Positions 35,897-47,305 of a stretch of DNA of 64,000 bases are shown in pieces. Made by a program: the position numbers and the translations under genes. Source of the stretch: Pseudomonas cyclaminis (GTDB lineage Bacteria > Pseudomonadota > Gammaproteobacteria > Pseudomonadales > Pseudomonadaceae); NCBI RefSeq assembly GCF_015163715.1, contig NZ_JADDUM010000025.1:33281-97280 (forward strand), written 5' to 3'. Under the pieces are notes generated by a model. It was not told where the DNA came from. It was given only the letters and a program-made list of their open reading frames with translations, and ran no database searches. The stretch's first letter is position 1, and each line of letters starts with the position of its first letter.

Positions 35897-38800
35897 AATT
35901 GCTCCGGCAGACGGAACGTGCGCCACGTCGCCAACTGAAACGGGCCGGGGTTGCGTTGGCTGGTGAGCAGGAAGTTGGCGCGCAGGCCAGCCAGATCGGC
36001 CTTGAGCAGGTGTGCATCCCGGCCGCTTGCAGGCTCGCTTTGCATCAGGTCGAAAAACCGGAATAACGACCAGGGGCCGGTGTTTTTTTCAATGCCCAGC
36101 GGCCGTTCCGCCCCCCGCTCCAGCACCAGGCTGCTGCGGCCATTGTCTGCGTCATTTGGCCAATGAAACGCCATCGGTACGATCGGGCCATGACGGTATT
36201 CAAGGTGTTGACCACCAATGCTCAGGATCGCGCGGCTGACGGCCTGATCCAGACTGTAGGGCGCCAGCGTGAAGCGGACCGCCCAGTCCCCCTGTTCTTC
36301 AGTAAAAAAACCATGGCGAATCATCTGGGCCTTGGTCAGTTGCTCCAACAGCGAGCGCGACAACGGCAGGCTACGCCCATCCAGGTTCCGCAGACGATAG
36401 CGGCCGCCCTCGGCACCGACAAAGGGCCGCAGGTAGCTGTCGTAAAAGCGCGCCATGCCGCCACGAGGTTTGAAAAACTCCTGGAAATCACTCAAGGCAA
36501 CATCGCTGCCGGCGTGGGCATTGAACGGGTAGCGACGCTGAATCGCCTTGGCGTAAAACCCATACACCTCAGTTTGATAACGTTGATTGACATGCACATA
36601 GGCGTCATCAAGCAACAGTCGCCAGCTCTCATCGGCAATGTCGCCAAACCAGCCCTTGAAAGGTTGCGGCAGGCGCACTGCAGCATCACGCACACGGCCC
36701 AGCAGCGGCTGCTGCCCTTCCATGCGTTGCTTGACCAGCTTGAACGCTGCCTGCTCCGGCGCGCCCTCGCGGTTCAGCGCCGCCAATTGCAGCTGCCATT
36801 CATCCAGCAGTCGCAACGCCTGCATCAGTTCAGCGCCAGGGTTCTGCTCGGCATCCAGCAATTGATGCAAAGGTTCGAATCGGCGCTGCAATGCACGTCG
36901 CGCAGAATCAGAGGCCGCCGGTACCGACAGTTGGGTGGTCAGCGCACTGGAGGCCGCCTCTTGAACCGCCTCCCCAACTGCCTGGAGACGATCGCCGGCC
37001 GCCGGCAAGCGGGTGTTCTCTCGGACCTGTTGCAACAGTTGCACCAGCGGTGATTGCGCTGACGCCAATCCGGCAAGCCCATCGGCATGCTGCCGGAGGC
37101 TGTCGCTGCGCTGCAGGCTGATCCGGCCCAGGGCCTGGCTCCAGGCATCCGCGTACTCGCTGAAATAGCGTTGTTCCAACTCCAGCATCAACTGGCGCAA
37201 GTCCATGGCGCTCAGATCGCCGGCCTCCCCAAGCACCCAGTTATCCTGGGCAATTGCGTTGACCAGACGGGGGCCGTGTTTTTCAAAATAGTGCACGTAC
37301 CGTTTGGTGTAGAAGCCCGGTATCGGCTGGTCGACGGCGCTGAGGCCCGGCCCTTCTGCCAGACGAAGGGGCTCCAGGCTCCTGGCCTGGTCTCGCAGCA
37401 CTCGATAGACCACATCCGCCAGAGACTCACCTCGTAACGCCTGCCGGGCCTGAGCCACCAGTTCAGTGTTCAGGGGCGCCTGGAAGGGTTGTTCAAGCAT
37501 CCGCGAGAGGTGTTCGTTCAAACGGCTCTGCGTCGAAGCCTCCCCCGCATACCGGGTGGACCAGTGACCGGCCATGTGCTGTGCCAACCAGGTGGTATCG
37601 CGCCGCTCCCGCAGGTTAAGCATCAGGTAGGCCCGCAAAATGTCCAGCAGCCTCTCGCGATCACCAAGACTGGTCCGCACCTGCTCTTCGAGCAGTGTGG
37701 TCAACAACGGCAGAAACTGCTGCTGCAGCGCCTCCTCATAGGTGCTGGTCAACGGTGCACGACTCACTTCCCCTTGATACAAGCCAGCCCGCTCCGTCCA
37801 ACCAACGTCTGCCGCCGCCGGGAAAACACGGGTCGCAGCCAGGCGACTGTCCAGCAAAGGCAGTAACGCCAGGGTTTGGTCCGAATCGGAGGGCGCCGCC
37901 GGCAGCGGCTTGAGCAGTTCCGCCAGTTGCATCAAACGCTGGTGGTTGACCCCATAACTATGGGCCCACAGGCCGCCCGCCCCGGCGATGACCAGTACGG
38001 CGGTCAACGCCAGCAACCCTTGGCGTTGACGGATGCGTCGTCGCTCCGGAGTCTGCAACCCCGCGAGGTTGGCCTCGGCAAAAATCACCCGGTTGAACAA
38101 GCCCTGGACGAAGTGGGAACGCCTGTCGTCAGTCTGTGCGCACGTCAGGTAAAACCCGCGCAATCCGTTGATACGCTGAAAGCGGTGCGCGGAGAACGCA
38201 GACTCCACAAACAGAGACAAACGCTCACCGATCTGCGCAGCCTGCCGAGGAAAATCGAGCATCTGGCCACGACGCCCGGCATTGCGTTCCTGGTGCAAGC
38301 GCGGGATCAGCTCCGCTGCGAGGCGTTGCAACAGCGCCTCGAACGCTTCGCGCACCTGGGTCATTTCGGTACCGGCAGTGCCGGTGGTCAGCCGCTCCCC
38401 CAGCAAGGTGTCGACGCCGTCGCCGTGAGCGGTATCGAAGAACTCGGCGAAACCCGGCAACCGGTCTGCCTGGGTCAGCACCAGATAAACCGGCACGTCC
38501 ACATGCAGCTTCTGCTGGATGTCCTGCAAGCGACTGTGTACGTGGCGCGCATGCAGGTCCAGGTCGCGCTCATGGCTGCCAAGCAGTGTCTCTATCGCCA
38601 GCGTCACCACCACGCCGTTGAGCGGACGCGCCCGGCACCGACCTTTGAGCAAGCCCAGGAACGTCGACCAGCCGGCCCCATCCACTGCGCTATCAGGTTG
38701 GGCCAGGTAGCGCCCGGCACTTTCGACAAGTACGGCGGCGTCAGTCAGATACCAGTCAAAATACTGAGTTGCGCCCGGCGCCATCGCCCCGTCCCGATCA

Positions 38801-39258
38801 AGCGGGAACGGTGAGCCGCAGGCCGCCAGCAATTGGGACTTGCCACTGCCCTGTTGGCCGATCAACAGGTACCAGGGTAAATCGTTGCGCCAACGTTCAC
38901 TGCGCTCACCATAACGGTGGGAGATTTTCAGCGCGTGCAACGCCTCCTTGAAACGGCCGCGTACGTGTCTCTGCTCATCGTCGATCAACCCCTGGCGTTG
39001 ATCGCGTGCCTGGTGTTCAGGTTGGTTGATCCGTGCGGTACGACGTGCGCCCACCACAACCATCGCCAATCCCCACACCAGCAAAAGGCCACAGATGCTC
39101 AGCAGGCGAGACGTAGCCCCTTGCCAGAACCGGTGGTCGTCCACGGCCAGCAACGGCCCGAAAAACCACACCAGCAGCGCGCTGGCCAACACGATAAACA
39201 GGCTCCAGACCCAACTCTTGCGCAGCACTGTGCCCACGCCCTTGAAGAATGCGTTCAT
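35893..39258 (-). CDS. tssM: T6SS membrane-complex protein TssM (IcmF)
   Basis: 1121 aa inner-membrane protein that, with TssL and TssJ, forms the T6SS trans-envelope complex. Two N-terminal TM helices (WVWSLFIVLASALLVWFFGP and the segment near 52-71) precede a cytoplasmic NTPase-like domain with Walker A GQQGSGKS (134-141). A third TM (LALTAVLVIAGAGGLWAHS) follows near residue 420, then a large periplasmic region with the IcmF-related domain and a C-terminal beta domain (MAFHWPNDADNGRSSLVLE). GGGAG precedes the ATG by eight bases. It is 16 bp from tssL and overlaps stp1. Confidence 0.95.
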   Translation of the reverse strand: MNAFFKGVGTVLRKSWVWSLFIVLASALLVWFFGPLLAVDDHRFWQGATSRLLSICGLLLVWGLAMVVVGARRTARINQPEHQARDQRQGLIDDEQRHVRGRFKEALHALKISHRYGERSERWRNDLPWYLLIGQQGSGKSQLLAACGSPFPLDRDGAMAPGATQYFDWYLTDAAVLVESAGRYLAQPDSAVDGAGWSTFLGLLKGRCRARPLNGVVVTLAIETLLGSHERDLDLHARHVHSRLQDIQQKLHVDVPVYLVLTQADRLPGFAEFFDTAHGDGVDTLLGERLTTGTAGTEMTQVREAFEALLQRLAAELIPRLHQERNAGRRGQMLDFPRQAAQIGERLSLFVESAFSAHRFQRINGLRGFYLTCAQTDDRRSHFVQGLFNRVIFAEANLAGLQTPERRRIRQRQGLLALTAVLVIAGAGGLWAHSYGVNHQRLMQLAELLKPLPAAPSDSDQTLALLPLLDSRLAATRVFPAAADVGWTERAGLYQGEVSRAPLTSTYEEALQQQFLPLLTTLLEEQVRTSLGDRERLLDILRAYLMLNLRERRDTTWLAQHMAGHWSTRYAGEASTQSRLNEHLSRMLEQPFQAPLNTELVAQARQALRGESLADVVYRVLRDQARSLEPLRLAEGPGLSAVDQPIPGFYTKRYVHYFEKHGPRLVNAIAQDNWVLGEAGDLSAMDLRQLMLELEQRYFSEYADAWSQALGRISLQRSDSLRQHADGLAGLASAQSPLVQLLQQVRENTRLPAAGDRLQAVGEAVQEAASSALTTQLSVPAASDSARRALQRRFEPLHQLLDAEQNPGAELMQALRLLDEWQLQLAALNREGAPEQAAFKLVKQRMEGQQPLLGRVRDAAVRLPQPFKGWFGDIADESWRLLLDDAYVHVNQRYQTEVYGFYAKAIQRRYPFNAHAGSDVALSDFQEFFKPRGGMARFYDSYLRPFVGAEGGRYRLRNLDGRSLPLSRSLLEQLTKAQMIRHGFFTEEQGDWAVRFTLAPYSLDQAVSRAILSIGGQHLEYRHGPIVPMAFHWPNDADNGRSSLVLERGAERPLGIEKNTGPWSLFRFFDLMQSEPASGRDAHLLKADLAGLRANFLLTSQRNPGPFQLATWRTFRLPEQL

Positions 39259-39273
39259 TCATTGCTCCCAGCG

Positions 39274-40137
39274 TTACAAGGACGACCGTGTCTGATCCGG
39301 CGCCAAAGGTTGAAAGGGTTGCAGCACCGTCATGCGTTCATTGCCCAGTACCCAGGCAAAACCTGAGTACATCGCCAGCAAACAGACCACCGTGAAGATC
39401 ACGACCCGGGTAACGGAAATAATGCGCAACCGTGCACCTGCCGCTGGGACAGTCGCCGTTGGCGCAGTCATCGATGGGCGATCACCACGCACGTGCCTGA
39501 TCTGTCGAAACAAACCATCGCGCACGGTCTCCAGCTGCGACGCTCCACGTTCCAGGACCCGGTATTTGCCTTCAAAACCCAATGACAGGCACAGGTACAT
39601 CAGCTCCAGCATGGCCAGGTGCTTGACCGGATCACGGGACAGACGCTCCAGCAGTTGGAAGAACTTCTCCCCGCCGAACGTTTCGTTGTGAAAGCGGCTC
39701 AGCAGGCTGGTCTTCGACCAGTCACTGCGATTGCCCCACGCGGTCGTCACCACGGCTTCGTCAATCACGCTGCAGAGCACATAGCGCGCCGACATGACCT
39801 CACTGTTTTCTGCGCCCTGGTACAAGGCACGTGTTTCAAACGCGGTGATCCCCGAGGACAACCGGTCGTTGAGGCTCTGCAGGCTTTCCCGTCCGGCGTT
39901 GCCTTTGAGCTGAACCACCTGCGCCAGGAGTTCCCAGGCGGCGGCCACCAGTGTGTTGGGCCCTATATTGAAGCTTTGTGCCCCTTGCAGGCCGGCGGTA
40001 TAGATCATCCGGTCTTCCAGGTGTTCGAAGCGCGGGGGCGTAGGGAAATCCGTCAACGCCCCCTGCGCCGGAGCGCGGCCTTCGCGGTCAAGCAGCACGG
40101 TTTTTTCGTCCTGCGGGTATTCACTGTCCACAGTCAT
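39274..40137 (-). CDS. tssL: T6SS membrane-complex protein TssL (DotU/IcmH)
   Basis: 287 aa. The DotU domain is cytoplasmic (FNIGPNTLVAAAWELLAQVVQLKG, ARYVLCSVIDEAVVTTAWG, FHNETFGGEKFFQLLERL). A single C-terminal anchor, VVIFTVVCLLAMYSGFAWVLG (about 246-266), makes it a tail-anchored protein. There is no peptidoglycan-binding extension, as in the short HSI-II type. It is encoded between tssK (5 bp) and tssM. Confidence 0.95.
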   Translation of the reverse strand: MTVDSEYPQDEKTVLLDREGRAPAQGALTDFPTPPRFEHLEDRMIYTAGLQGAQSFNIGPNTLVAAAWELLAQVVQLKGNAGRESLQSLNDRLSSGITAFETRALYQGAENSEVMSARYVLCSVIDEAVVTTAWGNRSDWSKTSLLSRFHNETFGGEKFFQLLERLSRDPVKHLAMLELMYLCLSLGFEGKYRVLERGASQLETVRDGLFRQIRHVRGDRPSMTAPTATVPAAGARLRIISVTRVVIFTVVCLLAMYSGFAWVLGNERMTVLQPFQPLAPDQTRSSL

Positions 40138-40142
40138 GGCAT

Positions 40143-41471
40143 TCAGTTCCTGATGGCCCAGAAGTTGAGTTCAAGTTCGGCAAACTCGCCGCTGGCATGA
40201 AAGGCAAAACCACCGGATTGCTCCAACTGCGTGATGTCACGGGCGCTGAGTTCGAGCATGAAATAGGTCTTGCCGGCATGAAATGGGATCTGTCGCGGCG
40301 CTACCGGCAATGGCTTGACCTTGATACCGGCCAAGTGCAGGTTGACCAGCTCGCGGATGCGCTCCACCGGTCCGATCTTGAGGTGCGCAGGCAGGCGGTG
40401 GCGCAACTCATCCGAATCACACTGAGCGGTCGCCGCCAGAATGAATGTCGCCGTGCCCAGCAATTTGAGGTCACTCACCGGGCACACCAGCACACCGTAC
40501 TGACGCTGTTGCAACACCAGCTCAATGGCATGTTGCTCCAGCACCGACGACAGCACCCCACGCACGCCCGCCATCAGGCCGCGAAAGCTCGCGGCCTGGT
40601 CACAATGCCGGTAACACCCTTCCAGCTGCGCACGTTTGCTGTCGGTGGCAAACGTGGACAACTCGCCGAAAACCGCCAGCAACTCCCGATACAGTGCTTC
40701 CGGACGCACCTGCGTCTGACCCAGGTAGTGACGCAATACCAGCTCCGTGCGATTGATCAATTGCAGCATCAGAAAATCGCCGACTTGAGCGCCCGATGCT
40801 CCGCCATTGCCCTGCATGCGTTCGGCAATCGCATCCCCTCGGGTCGCGAGCAGGCTAAGTACTTCCTTGATGCATGACGATACGTAACCCGAGTGCTGCA
40901 GATAGATGAAAGTCGGTACAAAATCCGTGTCCAGCCGCACACCGCCCTCAGGGGTAGAGTCCAGCACCTGGGCAACCTGGAGCTTCACATGGAGCGGGTG
41001 ACTGGATGGTTCTCCCAGGAGCAATCGCAGGTCCGGTCGCGCGCAATTGATCCGACAACGGGACTCGACTCCGGCGTTGGAATCACCGATCTCCGACTCG
41101 CAACTGACGTAGCGTGCCAGCACTTCGCTTTGCTCTTGCCTGCGCACTTCTATCTGATTACCGATGACCAACGGCAACGCCAGGAACACGGGTTGCCCGC
41201 CTGTGTTGGCGGGCACCTGCAATACCAGCGGCTCCATGGCTGCGGTCAGCTCGAACAGGCTGCCATCAGGGAAGACACCACTGGCTTGATTCACGACCAC
41301 TTTGCCCATGTTGAGGTACTGCACGTCGACCTCCAGACTCAGGAATCCCCAACCGTCACTGCCGAGCAAGCGGGTACGGTTGAGCTGCTGATGGTAGTAG
41401 CGGTCGTTGTGCTGCAAATGCTGGGGGCGCAGCAGCATGCCTTCCTGCCAGATGACTTTATGAATCTCCAT
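40143..41471 (-). CDS. tssK: T6SS baseplate protein TssK
   Basis: 442 aa. The trimeric adaptor joins the baseplate to the TssJLM complex. It opens with the hallmark KVIWQEGMLLRPQHLQHNDRYY and ends with FHASGEFAELELNFWAIRN. The ATG at 41471 has a strong GGAGGGAGG upstream; the reading frame continues to 41513 inside tssJ without support. HSI nomenclature would be hsiJ2. Confidence 0.95.
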   Translation of the reverse strand: MEIHKVIWQEGMLLRPQHLQHNDRYYHQQLNRTRLLGSDGWGFLSLEVDVQYLNMGKVVVNQASGVFPDGSLFELTAAMEPLVLQVPANTGGQPVFLALPLVIGNQIEVRRQEQSEVLARYVSCESEIGDSNAGVESRCRINCARPDLRLLLGEPSSHPLHVKLQVAQVLDSTPEGGVRLDTDFVPTFIYLQHSGYVSSCIKEVLSLLATRGDAIAERMQGNGGASGAQVGDFLMLQLINRTELVLRHYLGQTQVRPEALYRELLAVFGELSTFATDSKRAQLEGCYRHCDQAASFRGLMAGVRGVLSSVLEQHAIELVLQQRQYGVLVCPVSDLKLLGTATFILAATAQCDSDELRHRLPAHLKIGPVERIRELVNLHLAGIKVKPLPVAPRQIPFHAGKTYFMLELSARDITQLEQSGGFAFHASGEFAELELNFWAIRN

Positions 41472-41472
41472 T

Positions 41473-41943
41473 TCAATCCTCCCTCCTGCTGGTTCGGATA
41501 CCTGATTCGTCAAGAATCAGGTCGGCCCGTGTCAGCCGTTGCTGGGTCACGGGAAGCACAAACCGCCACTGCACATGAGGCAGGTCCCGATAGGCAGCCA
41601 CAACGCCGATATAACGACTGTGTGGTTCGACACTGAGCTTGAGCGCCAGCTGTTCACCAGGGCGCAGTTCCAGCTCTTCGCCATTGACCCAGTCCTTGGG
41701 TAAGGACTGCTCGGCGCGACTGTAGAGACTGAAGAAATCAGCATTTTCGAACGCCACCGGATGCCGCAGCTCAATCAGGTGCACCACCACTGGCGAGGGA
41801 CGACCGTGCAGGTCTGGGTTGACGGATTCGCTGGCTGCCAACGTCAGGTCCAGCTTGGTCAAGGTGGAAATGGGTGAGACGCCGGCGCAACCGGCCAACA
41901 GCCCCAGAACGACGAGCATTGATACAAAAGGGGTTCGATACAT
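41473..41943 (-). CDS. tssJ: T6SS outer-membrane lipoprotein TssJ
   Basis: 156 aa. The signal ends in the lipobox LLAGC, so Cys is lipidated and the protein sits in the outer membrane facing the periplasm, contacting TssM. The transthyretin-like core contains VVVHLIELRHPVAFENADFFSLY and VVAAYRDLPHVQWRFVLPV, typical of the family. The ATG at 41943 has AGGA eight bases upstream, better than 41961 or 41952. It starts 6 bp after the FHA gene and runs into tssK. Confidence 0.93.
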   Translation of the reverse strand: MYRTPFVSMLVVLGLLAGCAGVSPISTLTKLDLTLAASESVNPDLHGRPSPVVVHLIELRHPVAFENADFFSLYSRAEQSLPKDWVNGEELELRPGEQLALKLSVEPHSRYIGVVAAYRDLPHVQWRFVLPVTQQRLTRADLILDESGIRTSRRED

Positions 41944-41948
41944 GACCA

Positions 41949-43127
41949 TCATCCTGAGCAAGTCGTATGCAAGGTGGAGACAAGGCGCACCTGCTCTTTG
42001 TAGGCGTTGGAAAAATCGTTGCGCAACAGATGCTCACCCGAGGCGGCCTCATCGATCAGACGGCGGTGATGACGTTGGTACGCCCGCCAATGAGCGCCGT
42101 CGGTAGAGAACCTGCGCGGCTTACCTTGGCGCTCGAAGCACAGCAGCAGATGGTCGGGTGCAAACGCCGCCAGCGCGCCCCGCATGGCGGCGCGGCAGGC
42201 CACAACCAAGGCGAGTTGATGGATTTGGATCTCCCGGCATACCTCGGCAATCGCCAATTCGGCCGAACGCTGGCCCACCTCGGCGGTGCTCAAAAGCGAC
42301 GCCAAGGTGGCCTGTATATCGGGGCAGTCCTTCAGGGGGTTCTGGCCTTTGAGCGGCGACGTGGCCCAGTCCAGGTTCAATTCACTGTTGAGTTCATCGC
42401 GGGTTCGCAGGCTCTGCTGCAACCCTTCGATAGATTGCCTGAACAGCCCCGCCACCTTGATGGCCATGGCCTCGCGACCCACCGTGTCGAGCGCATCCAT
42501 ATCCATGCCCAGCGCGTCACCGAATTGCGACCAGAAGATTTCCGTTGCTGGCGCAGCCACCGCAGGGGGTTGAATACAGGCCTCGCGTGTTCCGGTCTCG
42601 GCCCATCTCGGCACAATCATATGATCGCGCTCTACCGCGCCGTGAGAAAACGTGCCGCCCGGCGCCGGAGATCCCCAGGTGTCTGACTCTTCGGACGACG
42701 TGCTGTCCGAGGGTTCATGCTCCAACACTTGCAACGGGTCCAGCCCGAGGAAGGCATCGTCAGGAATCGGGTCAGTGCTGGCAAACGCTCGTCGGTCCCG
42801 CTTCGAGCCCTGCCCTGTCAACCGTGCGCGAATATCCATCGAACCGACTTGATAGACATCACCTTCGCTGATCAGGCGAGCCTGGCCCTTGAGCAAACGC
42901 TCGGTACTGCCCGACACACCAATACCGTTGCTACTGATATCGGTGAGAAAGTACCGGCCCCCCCGGTAACTGACCAAGCCATGTTGACTGGAGAGCAAGC
43001 GGCTGGTGTCGGGGATGATCCAGTCACAGCCCGCGCCACGGCCGATCACGCCACCGACGCCGTCAAAAACCTTACCGGCAGGTGGTTCACCGTCCGTGGT
43101 ATTGCACACCTCTAACACTAACTGCAT
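41949..43127 (-). CDS. fha: T6SS FHA-domain protein (TagH/Fha)
   Basis: 392 aa. The N-terminal FHA domain (VIGRGAGCDWIIPDTSRLLSSQHGLVSY...LTDISSNGIGV) has the phosphothreonine-binding Gly-Arg, Ser-x-x-His and Asn-Gly signatures. The C-terminal type VI FHA domain includes FSNAYKEQVRLV. It is the expected target of the Stk1/Stp1 pair. The start at 43127 (MQLVLEV) is preferred over the frame opening at 43244, which runs through the 43-aa lipoprotein gene. GGGGA lies about nine bases upstream. Confidence 0.9.
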   Translation of the reverse strand: MQLVLEVCNTTDGEPPAGKVFDGVGGVIGRGAGCDWIIPDTSRLLSSQHGLVSYRGGRYFLTDISSNGIGVSGSTERLLKGQARLISEGDVYQVGSMDIRARLTGQGSKRDRRAFASTDPIPDDAFLGLDPLQVLEHEPSDSTSSEESDTWGSPAPGGTFSHGAVERDHMIVPRWAETGTREACIQPPAVAAPATEIFWSQFGDALGMDMDALDTVGREAMAIKVAGLFRQSIEGLQQSLRTRDELNSELNLDWATSPLKGQNPLKDCPDIQATLASLLSTAEVGQRSAELAIAEVCREIQIHQLALVVACRAAMRGALAAFAPDHLLLCFERQGKPRRFSTDGAHWRAYQRHHRRLIDEAASGEHLLRNDFSNAYKEQVRLVSTLHTTCSG

Positions 43128-43143
43128 GGCAGGGTTCCCCAGT

Positions 43144-43275
43144 TCAATGGCCGCGACGGAGCGCATGGGGATCACCCAGCGGACGGTAGTCGGCATCATC
43201 AAAAACGTAATTGGCGTTACAGCCACCCAGTAAACACAGTGCAAGCACCAGGGCTTGCCATGGACGAACAGGCAT
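43144..43275 (-). CDS. Tiny T6SS-linked lipoprotein, 43 aa (OrfX-like)
   Basis: From the ATG at 43275 (GGAG about nine bases upstream) the product is MPVRPWQALVLALCLLGGC followed by NANYVFDDADYRPLGDP and HALRRGH. The lipobox LLGGC gives a mature lipoprotein of only 25 residues with Asn at +2. It sits between the vasH/sfa and fha genes, exactly where P. aeruginosa HSI-II has the small gene orfX (PA1664). Function unknown. The acidic, Tyr-rich mature part has no recognisable fold. Confidence 0.65.
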   Translation of the reverse strand: MPVRPWQALVLALCLLGGCNANYVFDDADYRPLGDPHALRRGH

Positions 43276-43334
43276 CAGGTATCTCCACGGAAAGTAAGGC
43301 CGGTGACGGCGCAAAAAACCCACACGATCTGCAT

Positions 43335-44857
<1,523 letters not shown>

Positions 44858-44858
<1 letters not shown>

Positions 44859-47299
44859 CAGTTGAACTCACATATCGGCTGTCCATCACCGTCGAGGCGC
44901 GCATGAACCACAGACAAAGATTGGTCAGTCGTCATCGCGTCCAGCAGCCGATCCACCATCTGTGGCAACAGGTGAATCTCGATCCATTGGTCGATGTGCC
45001 GCGCGCCGCTGTCGCCATGGGTACAACGCTCGGCCATATGAGCAACCAGTTCGGCTGCATAGCTGAATGCCAGCTTGCGCGACTGCAATCTTCGCCCCAA
45101 CTGGTCGAGCTTGAGCCTTGCCAGGTCATGCAACACATCACCCGCAACCGGGTAATAAGGCACGACGCGCATCCGGGCGAGCAGTGCCGGCTTGAAATAG
45201 TCGCGCAGCACGGGGCGGATTGCGTCCTGCAGCACCTGAGGGTCAGGCCTGCGGCCATCGGCGCATAAGTCGGCAATGCACTCGCTGGCCAGGTTGGAAG
45301 TCATCAGGATCAGCGTGTTGCGAAAATCGATTTCCCGTCCTTCGCCATCGTTGGCCAGCCCCTTGTCGAAGATCTGATAGAACAGATTCAACACCTCCGG
45401 GTCGGCCTTTTCGACTTCGTCGAGGAGCACTACCGAATAAGGTCGTTGGCGCACAGCCTCGGTCAACACGCCGCCCTCGCCGTACCCGATATAACCGGGT
45501 GGTGCGCCAATCAGCCGTGACAAGGCGTGCTTTTCCTGAAACTCCGACATGTTGAGCGTGGTGACAAAACGCTCGCCGCCATACAGCAAATCCCCCAGAG
45601 CCAAGGCGGTTTCGGTCTTGCCCACACCACTGGGGCCCACCAGCAGAAACACGCCGACCGGGGCATCGGCCTTGTTCAGCCCTGCTGCCACCGCACGCAG
45701 GTTGCGATCCAGCGCCTGTACAGCAGGTTCCTGGCCGAGAATGCGCGAACGCAGCGCATCGGCAAAACCGAGGACCGCCGCACTGTGTTCAAGGGACAGT
45801 TGTTCAACCGGAATACCCGTCCAGGCGCTGACGACCTGCGCCACCATTCGCGGGCACACACGCACCGGCTCCGCCTGTGTTCGCTGTTCATGCCAGCGCT
45901 GTTCCAACGGCTGACGCTCGCTCTCGATAGCCGCCAATCGAAGGCTCAATGCGTGCATGGCCTGCTCATCCACGGGGAGCCCGGCGTTCCTGTCTCGACT
46001 CAGCGCCTCGCGCTGGCGCGAGCCTTCAGCCTGCTGGGTACTCAGGCGCTCCAATGCCTCGGGCGCTGTTACCTGGCTGATTCGCGCGCGTGCACAGGCG
46101 GTATCCAGCACATCCACGGCCTTGTCGGGCAGTTGCCGACCGGCGAGGTAGCGGGCACTCATCTGCGCCGCTGCAACGACAGCATCGTCACGGATGTACA
46201 CGCCGTGACTGGCCTCATACGCCGGAACCAGCCCGCGCAGGATCGAGATCGCCTGCTCCACACTGGGCTCGCCAACCAGCACCGGTTGGAAGCGTCGTGC
46301 CAGCGCCGGATCCTTCTCGAAATACTTCTTGTATTCCGACCACGTGGTGGCCGCGATGGTCCGCAACTCGCCCCGCGCCAGCGCCGGTTTGAGCAGGTTG
46401 GCCGCGTCGCCGGCACCCGCCTGCGCACCCGCCCCCACCAGGGTATGTGCCTCGTCGATAAACAGAATCACCGGCTTCGCAGAGGCGTTGACTTCATCGA
46501 TCACGCCCTTGAGGCGCCGTTCGAATTCACCTTTGATACTGGCACCTGCCTGCAACAGGCCCATGTCCAGGGTCAGCATCCGCACATCCTTGAGCGGGTC
46601 AGGCACCTGTGAGCTGGCAATGCGCAAGGCGAGGCCTTCGACAACGGCAGTCTTGCCCACACCCGCCTCACCCACAAGGATCGGGTTGTTCTTGCGCCGG
46701 CGCATAAGGATGTCGATCAACTGGCGGATCTCACCATCGCGACACAACACCGGATCGATATGCCCTTCTCCTGCCTGGCGCGTCAGGTCATGGGTAAAAC
46801 GTTCCAGCAGTGACTCGCCGCTTGTCGCCGGCCTGACCTCAGGTACCTGGCTCAACGCAAAATCGCGTACGCGCTGCGCGTCCAAGCGACTCAACAACGC
46901 CTGATAGCCACTGCCTGCATGCTGCAGCGGGTGGCGCAACAGCGCCAGTAACAAGGCGCCATGGTCCACTTCGGTCTGGCGCAGTTCCAAATGCGCAACC
47001 AGCAACGCCTGTTGCAGCCATTGCACAAGCGCCAGGGCAAACACCGGATTACGCGACGCGCTCGTCTCGCCTTTGGGTTGCAGGGCCGCTTCCAGCTCGC
47101 CGACTTCAACCCCGGCATCCGCCAATGCCCTTTCCAGAAGCCCACCGCTATGCTCCAGCAGGGCCAGCAGCAAGTCTTCTACCAGGACCTCCCGTCCGCC
47201 CCGGGTAACGCAACGCTCGGCCGAGCGTTCCAGGTCTCGACGAACCTCGGGGGCCAGCGTCCGGATAAGTTGTTGCAGGTCTACATTCATCATAATCAT
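44858..47299 (-). CDS. clpV: T6SS AAA+ ATPase ClpV (TssH)
   Basis: 813 aa, somewhat shorter than the 870-900 usual for the family. The N-terminal Clp-N repeats bind contracted sheath. The first AAA+ domain has GEAGVGKT (210-217) and DEAHTLVGAG; the second has GPSGVGKTETALALGDLLYGG near 553, LLDEVEKADPEVLNLFYQIFD and a C-terminal D2-small domain. It recycles TssB/TssC sheaths in the cytoplasm. The start may be one of three close ATGs (47299, 47293, 47290). It follows tssG after seven bases. Confidence 0.94.
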
Positions 47300-47305
47300 C
47301 AGTCC

